This document shows, in pieces, positions 56,926-64,000 of a DNA stretch of 64,000 nucleotides. The notes beneath the pieces were generated by a model. It did not search any database. It was not told the DNA's origin and worked only from the letters and a program-made list of their open reading frames with translations. Source of the stretch: Glycomyces sp. YM15 (lineage in GTDB: Bacteria; Actinomycetota; Actinomycetes; Mycobacteriales; Micromonosporaceae). The translations under genes were made by a program, and so were the position numbers. The stretch spans positions 26,516-90,515 of the forward strand of contig NZ_JAERMK010000013.1 of the NCBI RefSeq assembly GCF_016918015.1. The letters are read 5' to 3'. Numbering within the stretch: the stretch's first letter is position 1; every line of letters starts with the position of its first letter.

Positions 56926-57106
56926 CCGCGCAGGCCGCCGTCCCGGCTGCAAGAACCATGTCTGAGCGAGCACCCCGACCCGGTCGGCGACCAGGGTCGA
57001 GCGGCATGCGAAGAAGGCGCAGTCAGATCGCTGGGATACGCACCGAGCGAGCCTCACGCGCGACTCGCCTGTCCACCCCAATTCACCGAATCAGGACCAA
57101 CACGCT

Positions 57107-58102
57107 TTAAAGCGGGCCCTGGAAGATGTAGCTGAGCCGATCGACGAGCTCATCGGGGAGGACCAGGCCCTCCCGCTCGGCCGACTTGCGGATGATCTCG
57201 ATCGCGCTCGCCTCGGGCCGCACCGAACCGCAGATGACCCGCACCGCGTGCTCGACCTCCAGGTAGTTCACCGAGAGGATCGAGACCGTGCGGTAGGCGG
57301 GGAACGGGAACGCCTTCGGCTCCAGCTGCAGGATCGGCGGCATCGCCGCCCAGGTCTCGGGGAAGCGCGCCCGCGAGGGCCGGTCGGGGTCGTGGCCGTG
57401 CTCGTCGGGCACGATCTCGGCGACGGCCTCGGGCACGCCGATGCGGCGGCCCTGGTTGCGCAGCACGCCGAGCCGCAGCAGCTGCCAGACCGCGGCGAGC
57501 ATCGGGCAGGACCAGCGCCGCCCCTGCTCGGTGTCGCTCCACAGCTCGACGTCGAGGAACACCGAGTGGTCCCGTTTGGCGTTCTGGCTCGGCGGCTTCC
57601 ACTGGTCGGGCACGCCCATCGCGATGCCCTTCGGCTTCGGACTGGGCACGCCGTTGCACAGCCAGCCGGAGCGGGCCACCGCCGGGCGGGAGCCGTTCGC
57701 GCCGGGCGGCGGCTCGAACACGATCCGGTCGGCCACGAGCCCCGCGAGCGGCAGCGTCCCCATGTCGGCGCACGCGGATTCGCGCGCCAGGTAGTCGATG
57801 CGCAGCCCGGCGTCGGCCGCGGCCTCGGTGATGACGCCGATGAGCTCCTCGGGCGGCGGCATGTCCTGCTGGCTGTAGTCGTCGACGAGATAGCAGGTGC
57901 TCACGCGCGGGCGGCGCCCGCCGAGGCGCTTGGAGAGGGCCTCGGTGGTGCCGTGGACCCAGGCCGCCGCGGAGGCCATCTCGGCCTTCAGGGTGTCGGG
58001 CCGGGCGAGGTCGTCGGCGTAGAGGTGGCCGACCTCGATCGAGAGGTGCGACATGCCGAAGCGTTCGGTCCGCTGCTTCGCGCTGGTCTCTTCGTACGTC
58101 AT
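57107..58102 (-). CDS. SCO2522-family protein
   Basis: 331 aa. HLSIEVGHLYADDL and STCYLVDDYSQQDMPPPEE with later CADMGTLPLAGLVADRIV match my memory of the SCO2522 family. No recognised enzyme signature or membrane helix. The ATG at 58102 has GAGG 5 nt upstream; a GTG at 58117 is an alternative. Third gene of the operon with the SCO2524 and SCO2523 homologues, 16 nt after the latter's stop. Confidence 0.75.
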   Translation of the reverse strand: MTYEETSAKQRTERFGMSHLSIEVGHLYADDLARPDTLKAEMASAAAWVHGTTEALSKRLGGRRPRVSTCYLVDDYSQQDMPPPEELIGVITEAAADAGLRIDYLARESACADMGTLPLAGLVADRIVFEPPPGANGSRPAVARSGWLCNGVPSPKPKGIAMGVPDQWKPPSQNAKRDHSVFLDVELWSDTEQGRRWSCPMLAAVWQLLRLGVLRNQGRRIGVPEAVAEIVPDEHGHDPDRPSRARFPETWAAMPPILQLEPKAFPFPAYRTVSILSVNYLEVEHAVRVICGSVRPEASAIEIIRKSAEREGLVLPDELVDRLSYIFQGPL

Positions 58103-58118
58103 GTGGACCTCACTCACC

Positions 58119-59063
58119 TCAATCGATGCCGCGGGCGATGGCCTCGAGGCCGGGCACGAACAGCTCCTCGGCGGAGCGCACCGCCAGCTCGGAGAAGGCC
58201 CTGACGGTCTCCTGGTTGGCGATGTCGAGCGTGACCGTGTCGGCGTCGGTGATGATCTGCTCGCGCCACTGCAGGACCGGGTCGAGCGGGACCGACCCGA
58301 GCAGGTTCATGCGGCCCAGCTTGAGGCGCGCGGCCATCTGGTGGAGGTCGGCGTCGATCTTGCGCAGCCAGCGCACCTGCGTGGGTTTGAGGCCGGAGAG
58401 GTCGGCGCCGTCGGGGTCGACGACGGCGGTGCGCACGTAGCGGATCGAGGCGAGGAGCTTGCGCTGGTAGTCCTCGCCGAGGGCCTTGCTGGTCTCGACG
58501 AGGCCCCGTTCGCCGTAGACGAGGGAGTGGGCGGCGAGCACGTGCTGCTTGGTCCAGCGGTGGTAGACGATCCAGCGCCAGGGGAGGTTGGCGAGTTCGG
58601 GGCGGGCGGTGGCGGCCATGACCATCTCGGTGGCGTGGGAGCGGCCGGCGGAGAGGTCGACGATGACGAGGTCGAATTCGCGCGAGAGCTCCTGGAGGAG
58701 GTTGACACATCGGTCCACTGTGGTCTCATCGCCGGGGAACTCGGAGCCGTCGGCGTCACCGGGGCAGAGCACGAGCTCGCCCGCGCCGTCGGGTCTGGCC
58801 TGGAGTTCCTCGCGGTCGCTCACGGCCCATACGGAGTGGCGTTCGGGCTCGGAGGCGAGGTCTTGGAGGTATTCGTGGATGCCGTTGCCGTAGGTGCCGT
58901 GCTCGAGGTCGTCGATGGCGAAGATCGCGCCCGCGGTGGGCGATCCGAAGTCGAAGTCCACATAGCACACGTTGGCGCCTTGGAGGGCGCGGCGGTACGC
59001 CAGGTTGGACGAGGAGACCGAGCGTCCCGTGCCGCCCTTGTCGGAGGTCGCGAACAGCAGCAT
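58119..59063 (-). CDS. SCO2523-family variant P-loop ATPase-like protein
   Basis: 314 aa, ParA/MinD-like fold. The deviant Walker A motif reads SDKGGTGRSVSSSN: the first Lys is kept, but the usual catalytic GKS/T Lys is Arg. Walker A' is VCYVDFDFGSPTAG and Walker B LVIVDLSAGRS. The family itself is known as a variant P-loop group, so this is probably functional and not decay. GGAG is 7 nt before the ATG at 59063; an overlapping GTG at 59069 is possible. ParA-like proteins position cargo or load partners; the likely partners are the two flanking genes. Confidence 0.8.
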   Translation of the reverse strand: MLLFATSDKGGTGRSVSSSNLAYRRALQGANVCYVDFDFGSPTAGAIFAIDDLEHGTYGNGIHEYLQDLASEPERHSVWAVSDREELQARPDGAGELVLCPGDADGSEFPGDETTVDRCVNLLQELSREFDLVIVDLSAGRSHATEMVMAATARPELANLPWRWIVYHRWTKQHVLAAHSLVYGERGLVETSKALGEDYQRKLLASIRYVRTAVVDPDGADLSGLKPTQVRWLRKIDADLHQMAARLKLGRMNLLGSVPLDPVLQWREQIITDADTVTLDIANQETVRAFSELAVRSAEELFVPGLEAIARGID

Positions 59064-59065
59064 CG

Positions 59066-60931
59066 TCACACTCCGGTCTCGGCGTCGCGCCCGGCCGCGA
59101 TGAGCCGGTCGAGGTCGATGAGGGCCTTGACGCCGAGCGCGAACGCGGTGCCGGGGCGCTCGTCGACGACGTCCTTGGCGTGGCGGATCGTCAGGCCGAC
59201 GGAGCGGATCTCCTGCGCGAGCGCGGGACCGGCGTGGCCGGAGCCGCGCAGCAGCTCCTGGTCGTAGACGTGCTCGGCCTCGACGAGCAGTTCGTGCGCC
59301 AGGTCCTCCAGGCCCCTCGAGCGGGCGGGTTCGGAGGTCGCGAACTGGGCGGCGATCACCATGGCCTCGACCACGCGGATCGTGAAGTGCCAGGAGGGGT
59401 CCTCGAACCAGTTGACGAGCTCGCCGTACACCTGCTTCGGCTGATCCCACAGGCGCGAGGCCGCGCCTTCGCGGATGCGCCTGCGCGCCAGGTGGTCCCA
59501 TACGAGGTCGGCGACTTCGAGCAGTTCCGCGCGCGCCTCGATCGTCACGAGCAGGCTCGCGGCGTGGTAGAGGCGCTTGAGCAGCAGGGGCGCGAAGTCG
59601 ACCATGTTCCAGACCATGGCCGGGCCGTCGAGCTTCTCGATGCCGGCGAGTTCGGCCTTCACGCCGGGGAAGTGGGTCTCGATGGCGCGGTCCCCGGCGA
59701 GGGCGCGGCGGGTGATGCGGCCCCGGTTGGCGAGTTCGATGAGCACGTCGCCGAGGCGGATGAGGTCGTCGTCGCCGCCGCGCGAGGCGCCGAAGTTGTC
59801 GGTGGCGACCGCGCAGACCAGGAGCGAGTAGTAGTCGTACTCGAGGCCGTCGGTGGTGCGCCAGGGGACGTCCTCGAGCGGCCACTTCGAGCCGCCGCCG
59901 AAGGAGGCGACCATGGCCCAGTAGCGGCGGGTCACGTCCATGCGCAGCTGCAGCGACTGGGCGAGGCGCTGTTCTTCCTCCGTAAGGAGGTTGCGGCGCA
60001 TCACCCTGGGCGAGAAGAGGGTCTGGATCGCCTCGAGGGCGACCACGGTGAAGTACAGGTACGGCGCGTCGTCGGCGCGGCCGGCGCGCTGCGTCGAGGT
60101 GTCGGAGACGTCCGGGATGTCCGGGGCCTTCTCGACCACGGACCAGGACCAGCCGATCTCGAAGAGCTTCGTGGGGGCCTCGACGCCCGCGGTGCCGCCC
60201 GAGCCCACGGTGATGGTGCGCAGGGTGGCGATGATGTCGTCGGCGGCTTCGCGGAAGCGGCGCACGATCTTGCGGTCGGCCTGGCCGTCGACGTTGATGA
60301 GGGCGATGAGCTGGCGGCCGAAGTCGTCATCGGCATCGAATGTGGACACCGCGAAGGAGCGCAGGAGTCCCGTGATCGCGCCGAGGAGGCGCCGGTGGAT
60401 GGCCTTCTGCACCTCGACCAGCTCGAGGATGAGGTCGCCGCGGCCCATGCGGTCGACGGTGGGCCGGAAGTCGGCCAGGAACGACAGGGAGGCGAGGCAC
60501 AGCGGGATCGCGAGCGCGAATCCCTCCGTGACGTCGATGGCGCGCTGCTCCGGGTTGGCCTTCTGACTGCGGTCCTTGCGGTGCATGTTGGAGCCGCCGG
60601 AGTAGACGGGCACACCCTCGTCGTCGACGTGCTTCTCCATGTAGTTCTTGACGAGCCGCATGATCCGGATCGGGATCTCGACCGCGTCGCCGAGCCCGGA
60701 GAACGCCTCGAGGACGGCGTCGCTCGTGGCGTCGGGGTCGGCGTAGTTGAGCTCGGGGAGCTCCTGCGCGGGGAAGAGCAGGCACAGCAGCTGCTGGGCG
60801 TCGCCCACGGCGTCGGACCGGTTGCGCCCGCCCCAGTGCCAGACCTTCCGGTCGCCGCCGCCCTCGGGGAGTCGCCAGCTGTAGGCCACCTGGGCCCGCC
60901 AGATGTCGAGGAGCTGTTGCCGAGGCTGCAT
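59066..60931 (-). CDS. SCO2524-family protein
   Basis: 621 aa, first gene of the three-gene operon. Mostly helical by composition, with no signal peptide and no catalytic motif that I recognise. Segments such as WRAQVAYSWRLPEGGGDRKV, MHRKDRSQKANPEQRAIDVT and FEIGWSWSVVEKAPDIPDV fit the SCO2524 family as remembered. ATG 60931 or GTG 60937 may start it; neither has a clear Shine-Dalgarno. Large size and helical content suggest a scaffold or effector for the P-loop protein, but that is inference. Confidence 0.75.
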   Translation of the reverse strand: MQPRQQLLDIWRAQVAYSWRLPEGGGDRKVWHWGGRNRSDAVGDAQQLLCLLFPAQELPELNYADPDATSDAVLEAFSGLGDAVEIPIRIMRLVKNYMEKHVDDEGVPVYSGGSNMHRKDRSQKANPEQRAIDVTEGFALAIPLCLASLSFLADFRPTVDRMGRGDLILELVEVQKAIHRRLLGAITGLLRSFAVSTFDADDDFGRQLIALINVDGQADRKIVRRFREAADDIIATLRTITVGSGGTAGVEAPTKLFEIGWSWSVVEKAPDIPDVSDTSTQRAGRADDAPYLYFTVVALEAIQTLFSPRVMRRNLLTEEEQRLAQSLQLRMDVTRRYWAMVASFGGGSKWPLEDVPWRTTDGLEYDYYSLLVCAVATDNFGASRGGDDDLIRLGDVLIELANRGRITRRALAGDRAIETHFPGVKAELAGIEKLDGPAMVWNMVDFAPLLLKRLYHAASLLVTIEARAELLEVADLVWDHLARRRIREGAASRLWDQPKQVYGELVNWFEDPSWHFTIRVVEAMVIAAQFATSEPARSRGLEDLAHELLVEAEHVYDQELLRGSGHAGPALAQEIRSVGLTIRHAKDVVDERPGTAFALGVKALIDLDRLIAAGRDAETGV

Positions 60932-60982
60932 CTTCACAGGGGATCACCGCCGAGCGCTCACAGGGCCGAATCGGACAGGTCC

Positions 60983-60988
60983 ACTATC
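60983..60988 (-). promoter_or_regulatory. -10 element of the SCO2524-2523-2522 operon
   Basis: The minus strand reads TGC-GATAGT, an extended -10. The -35 is weak. It would start transcription near 60976, about 45 nt before the first gene. Confidence 0.4.
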
Positions 60989-61028
60989 GCATGCCCATGT
61001 GACGCAAACATCCTCGCAGAACGTGCTT

Positions 61029-61044
61029 TGTCGGTTACCCGACA
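61029..61044. promoter_or_regulatory. Inverted repeat TGTCGG-N4-CCGACA, copy 2
   Basis: TGTCGG TTAC CCGACA lies about 95 bp from both divergent starts (60931 minus, 61138 plus), matching the site at 32954-32969. Confidence 0.45.
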
Positions 61045-61137
61045 GATCAAGGGCGTCCGTTCCGGGGCCTTCGAGCGTCCTATGGGTAGGGTCGGCAAAC
61101 CGGGCGTACCGGTACCCTTCAGGCGCAAGGAGTCGCG

Positions 61138-61338
61138 ATGGTCGAACTGGTCCTGGCAGGAGTGATCGTCGGCGCCATCGGTGCCGCCGCCGTCGTGACG
61201 GGCATCCTCGACCACCGCCGCAGGCGCCGCCGCGAAGCCGAAACGGAGGGCGCCCCTTCGGGCGAACCGATACCCGGCGGCTGGACCGCGCCCGGCGACC
61301 GCGCGGACCCCGCCGCTGGCACCGCGGCAGTACGCTGA
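61138..61338 (+). CDS. Small single-pass membrane protein
   Basis: 66 aa; AAGGAG is 5 nt before the ATG. One membrane helix (VLAGVIVGAIGAAAVVTGI) is followed by a basic cluster HRRRRRRE, which should lie in the cytoplasm, and a Gly/Pro-rich tail. No known family. It lies 30 nt before another small membrane-protein gene and is probably co-transcribed with it. Confidence 0.7.
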   Translation: MVELVLAGVIVGAIGAAAVVTGILDHRRRRRREAETEGAPSGEPIPGGWTAPGDRADPAAGTAAVR

Positions 61339-61368
61339 ATCCTCGAATCTCTACCGCAGGGAGTCCTG

Positions 61369-61617
61369 ATGGACGGTGCCGTCTTCCTCGTCATCCTCGT
61401 CGTCATAGCCGTGGTGGTCACCATCGCGTCCGTGGCCTCCCGCTCCTCGTCGCACGGTCGGCGCCATCACCACAGCGGCCACGACGGCAGCGCGAACAGC
61501 AACGGCGTGGGCTGGGGCGGTTCGAGTTCCGGCGGCTCCGGCGACTGCGGCCCGAGCTACAGCGGCGACTCGGGCGGCGGTTTCAGCGGCGGCGACTCCG
61601 GCGGCTCGAGCTGCTAG
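61369..61617 (+). CDS. Small membrane protein with Gly/Ser-rich tail
   Basis: 82 aa; AGGGAG precedes the ATG. An N-terminal membrane helix (FLVILVVIAVVVTIASVA) is followed by a His-containing segment (HGRRHHHSGH) and a Gly/Ser-rich tail ending in Cys. The tail resembles those of small actinobacterial membrane proteins of unknown function. The stop overlaps the convergent GNAT stop. Confidence 0.65.
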   Translation: MDGAVFLVILVVIAVVVTIASVASRSSSHGRRHHHSGHDGSANSNGVGWGGSSSGGSGDCGPSYSGDSGGGFSGGDSGGSSC

Positions 61618-62138
61618 TCGGCCTGCAGTCCGTAGACGCTGCAGGGGACCTCGTGGCCCGGGACGATCGTCTCACGCTCCAGGCTCATGCCGAGCTTCTC
61701 GGCCACGCGGATCGAAGCGGCGTTCTCGCTGTGGATGCACGAGACGACGCGGTCGAGCCCGAGCTCGCCGAACGCGAAGCCCATCACGGCCCGCGCCGCC
61801 TCGGGCGCGTAGCCGCGGCCCCAGCGGTCGCGCCCGATCCGCCACCCGACCTCGGTCGCGGGCAGGATCTCCGGCAGGAACGACGGGGTCGCGAGGATGC
61901 CGAGGCCGACGAGGTCGCCGGTATCGTTCTCGCGCACCGCGAAAGTGCCCCAGCCGTGCACGTCCCAGTGCGCCGCCGCCTTCGCGACCAGCGCCTCCGT
62001 CTGCTCGCGATCGCGCGGCTCGCCGCTCCCGATGTAGCGCATGACCTCCGGATCGGCGTTGATCTCGGCGAGCGCTTCGGCGTCACCGCTCGCCAAGGGA
62101 CGCAGCAGGAGCCGCTCCGTTCGCAGTTCGAGCGTCAT
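61614..62138 (-). CDS. GNAT-family N-acetyltransferase (RimJ/RimL-like)
   Basis: 174 aa. LRTERLLLRPLASGDAEAL is the typical RimJ/RimL-type opening, and RWGRGYAPEAARAVMGFAF contains the acetyl-CoA-binding loop (R-x-x-G-R/Y-G-x-A motif), followed by HSENAASIRVAEKLGM. The acceptor substrate is unknown. The ATG overlaps the DUF4233 gene stop (ATGA), so it is the last gene of the folC operon. Confidence 0.88.
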   Translation of the reverse strand: MTLELRTERLLLRPLASGDAEALAEINADPEVMRYIGSGEPRDREQTEALVAKAAAHWDVHGWGTFAVRENDTGDLVGLGILATPSFLPEILPATEVGWRIGRDRWGRGYAPEAARAVMGFAFGELGLDRVVSCIHSENAASIRVAEKLGMSLERETIVPGHEVPCSVYGLQAD

Positions 62139-62548
62139 CGCTTCGGCGGCTTTCCGAGCGCGACCTTCACATACCAGCAGTAGGCCCATACGAGGCCGAA
62201 CACGATCCCGGCCACGCCCAAGGCCCAATGCAAGGGCCAGCAGGCTATCAAGGCGAGCTGCACCAAGGCACCCGCTTTCCAGACCCAGGGGCGCTTCATC
62301 ATGCCCGCCAAGACGATGCACGCGACGGTGAGGACCAGCACCGCGGTGATCGCGAGCGTCGCGTCGTCCAGGATCATCCGCAACGGCACGATCGCCAGCA
62401 GCAGCGCCAGCGCCTCGAAGCTCAACGCCATCGCCCCGAGGCTGCGGGCGGCGCGGTCAGGGTCGCGCAGACCCGAGCGGCCCTCCTCGGGCTCGGTCCA
62501 GGGCTCTTCGGCCTCTTCGGGAGTCACATGCCCGTCGTTGTCAGCCAC
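62135..62548 (-). CDS. DUF4233 membrane protein
   Basis: 137 aa with an acidic N terminus and about four membrane helices (from LGAMALSFEALALLLAIVPL to ALGVAGIVFGLVWAYCWYV). DUF4233 proteins characteristically follow folC in actinobacteria, as here, where the GTG start overlaps the folC stop by 8 nt. Function unknown; a link to folate or polyglutamate metabolism rests on position only. Confidence 0.85.
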   Translation of the reverse strand: MADNDGHVTPEEAEEPWTEPEEGRSGLRDPDRAARSLGAMALSFEALALLLAIVPLRMILDDATLAITAVLVLTVACIVLAGMMKRPWVWKAGALVQLALIACWPLHWALGVAGIVFGLVWAYCWYVKVALGKPPKR

Positions 62549-63878
62549 GGCGGCCCACCAGGAGCTGGCGCGCGTCGGCGACGGTGAACACCGAGCCGGT
62601 GACGAGGACGCCGCCGCCCGATTCGTAGATGTCGTCGGCTTCCTCGGCGAGTTCGATCCCGCGCGCGATCGCGTCCGACAGGTGCGGGAGGACCGTGACG
62701 CGCTCCTCGCCGAAGACCTCCTTCGCGATCTTCGCGAGCGTCGCCGCGGGCATCGCCCGGTCCGAAGAGGACTTCGTCACCACGATCTCGTCGAGCAGCG
62801 GCTCGAGGAGTTCGAGCATGTGGTCGGTCTCCTTGTCCGCCAGCATCCCGACCACGCCGACGAGCTTGCGGAAGTTGAACTCCTCCTCCACGGCCTTCAC
62901 CATGGCCTCCATGCCCGCCGGGTTGTGCGCGGCGTCGAGGATCACCGTCGGCGCGGTCCGCACCACCTCGAGGCGGCCGGGCGAGCTGAACTCGGCGAAC
63001 GCCTCGCCGACCACCTCGGCGTCGAGGGCCTTCGGCTCACCCGCGCCCAGCAGGACCTCGACGGCGGCCAGCGCCAGCGCGGCGTTGTGGGCCTGGTACT
63101 CACCGTGGAGCGGCAGGAACAGGTCCTGGTAGCGGGCGGCGCGGGTCTCGATGGTGATGAGCTGCCCGCCGACGGCCACTTCGCGGGCCGTGACCTCGAA
63201 GCCGCGGCCCTCGGGCACGAGCTTCGCACCGACGGCGTTGGCGCGGCGCAACAGCGGCTCCATCGCAGAGCGCTCCTGCGTCGAGGTGACGAGCGTCGAG
63301 CCCTCGTGGACGATCCCGGCCTTCATCGTCGCGATCTCGGCGAGGGTCTCGCCGAGCCATTTCGTGTGGTCGATCCCGATCGGGGTGATGACCGCGACCT
63401 CGGCGTTCAGCACGTTCGTCGAGTCGGTCTCGCCGCCGAGGCCCACTTCGATCACGCCGACGTCGATCGGCGTGTCCGCGAACGCGCCCATGGCGAGCGC
63501 CACCGTCATCTCGAAGTAGGTGAGCGGCTCGGAGGCCTCGCGGTCGACGAGTTCGGCCAGCGGCGCGATCTCGTAGTACTGGGCGGCGAGCTTGTCAGGG
63601 CTGATGGGCTCGCCGTCGATCGAGATGCGCTCGTTCACCGAGTTGAGGTGCGGCGAGGTGAACATGCCGGTGCGCAGGCCGTGCCCGCGCAGGAGCCGCT
63701 CGATCATCCGCGAGGTCGAGGTCTTGCCGTTGGTGCCGGTGACGTGCACCGAGCGGAAGGCCCGCTGCGGGTCGCCCATCATGTCGAGCAGCTGCTTGAT
63801 GCGGTCGAGCGTGAAGTCCCAGCGGGAGAACCCGCGGGCCTCCAGAAGCGCTTCGACTTGCGCCAGTTCGGCGTTCAA
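62541..63878 (-). CDS. folC: Dihydrofolate/folylpolyglutamate synthase
   Basis: About 445 aa; adds glutamate to dihydropteroate and folates. ATP-binding VHVTGTNGKTSTSRMIERLL (about residues 40-59), then FTSPHLNSVNERI, EVGLGGETDSTN and ILDAAHNPAGMEAM are diagnostic. The TTG at 63878 is preferred, with AGAGGGGGA upstream. An ATG at 63968 with a good GGAGGGG site would add 30 residues, but that stretch uses rare codons (AAT, TTA, ATA, AGG) and contains the 27-bp repeat, so it is more likely leader. Start of a folC-DUF4233-GNAT operon. Confidence 0.9.
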   Translation of the reverse strand: MNAELAQVEALLEARGFSRWDFTLDRIKQLLDMMGDPQRAFRSVHVTGTNGKTSTSRMIERLLRGHGLRTGMFTSPHLNSVNERISIDGEPISPDKLAAQYYEIAPLAELVDREASEPLTYFEMTVALAMGAFADTPIDVGVIEVGLGGETDSTNVLNAEVAVITPIGIDHTKWLGETLAEIATMKAGIVHEGSTLVTSTQERSAMEPLLRRANAVGAKLVPEGRGFEVTAREVAVGGQLITIETRAARYQDLFLPLHGEYQAHNAALALAAVEVLLGAGEPKALDAEVVGEAFAEFSSPGRLEVVRTAPTVILDAAHNPAGMEAMVKAVEEEFNFRKLVGVVGMLADKETDHMLELLEPLLDEIVVTKSSSDRAMPAATLAKIAKEVFGEERVTVLPHLSDAIARGIELAEEADDIYESGGGVLVTGSVFTVADARQLLVGRRG

Positions 63879-63893
63879 CCTTATCCCCCTCTT

Positions 63894-63920
63894 GGCGAAG
63901 CTTGCGAGCCATAAATTGGC
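63894..63920 (+). repeat. 27-bp repeat, copy 2, before folC
   Basis: The plus strand reads GGCGAAGCTTGCGAGCC then ATAAATTGGC, 24 of 27 identical to the rplK-leader copy at 13045-13071, but here opposite to the direction of transcription. It lies 16-42 nt upstream of the preferred folC start. Confidence 0.6.
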
Positions 63921-64000
63921 GCTGTGTCGAGGGAGGCGGGCCCCCCCGCCGGGGGGCGCCACCGCCATAAGCCCCTCCGTAGAGCGGCGCCGGGGTTCGC

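Larger units (their letters stand above)
55443..57106. other. 1.66-kb gene-poor gap between convergent SCO2521 and SCO2522 genes
   Basis: No open frame here has coding character: those present are Arg/Pro/Ser-rich, overlap on both strands and lack ribosome-binding sites. The gap holds a terminator-like hairpin at its left end, GTAC-containing short repeats near 55830-55870, a run of AGCACG-type hexamers (about 56486-56530) and three 78-79 bp direct repeats. It may be a deletion or insertion scar, or hold a non-coding RNA. Confidence 0.55.

Noticed and set aside
55973..57007. Minus-strand frame of 344 codons in the SCO2521-SCO2522 gap, with a hydrophobic run
   Set aside because: The hydrophobic stretch comes from the AGCACG repeats, and the 79-bp spacing of one repeat breaks protein periodicity. 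Composition is not protein-like.
58119..59063. Reading the KGGTGRS P-loop as another inactivated gene
   Set aside because: The family is recognised as having a variant P-loop, so Arg here is likely ancestral, unlike the substitutions in the kinase and Doc.

Overview
The window is high-GC actinobacterial chromosome (about 70% G+C by eye, strong G/C third-position bias, Shine-Dalgarno sites of the AAGGAG type mixed with apparently leaderless starts). The RNA polymerase and ribosomal block, the AdnAB recombination motor, a fused TrpEG behind a Trp-codon leader, an actinobacterial ileS T-box and a set of SCO2521-2524-like genes all fit Actinomycetota. A Glycomycetaceae or Micromonosporales relative is possible, but no 16S is present and the genus cannot be fixed here.

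Layout. 0-15 kb, all on the minus strand: secE-nusG-rplK-rplA-rplJ-rplL, an acidic lipoprotein, a small hypothetical, then rpoB-rpoC. The sites around them include a good rpoB promoter, an L10-type leader with an intrinsic attenuator, and a secE promoter. 15-17.7 kb: a MarR/GbsR-like repressor divergent from a two-gene ABC exporter, separated by a perfect 18-bp palindrome. 17.9-24.1 kb: adnA-adnB. 24.2-26.2 kb: two lipoproteins flanking a CopG-Doc toxin-antitoxin pair whose toxin has Asn at the catalytic His position. 26.6-30 kb: ileS with its T-box. 30.1-32.4 kb: trp leader and trpEG. 32.4-38.6 kb: small secreted protein, DHFR-like protein, PepSY membrane protein, a degenerate two-component pair, a hydroxyacid dehydrogenase and a methyltransferase.

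38.6-52.2 kb is a nearly complete oxidative purine-degradation locus. Genes for xanthine dehydrogenase (three subunits), 8-oxoguanine/guanine-type deaminase, XdhC, uricase, HIU hydrolase, OHCU decarboxylase, a cyclotransferase-like protein, allantoinase and allantoicase run on the minus strand, mostly with 4-nt start/stop overlaps. A PucR regulator and a MocA-like molybdenum cofactor nucleotidyltransferase are divergent. Together they would take guanine/xanthine through urate and S-allantoin to ureidoglycolate and urea.

52.2-61 kb: ndk; an unusual membrane protein with a Lys/Ala/Gly tail and a C-terminal VOC domain; then a four-gene set that I recognise as the SCO2521, SCO2522, SCO2523 (variant P-loop) and SCO2524 families. 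SCO2521 is convergent with the other three and separated from them by a 1.66-kb gene-poor, repeat-bearing gap. This is the best candidate for an undescribed system. 61-64 kb: two small membrane proteins, a GNAT acetyltransferase, a DUF4233 protein and folC.

The most striking pattern is the loss of signalling or catalytic residues. The histidine kinase has Pro instead of its phospho-His, its response regulator starts just after where the phospho-Asp should be, and Doc lacks its catalytic His.
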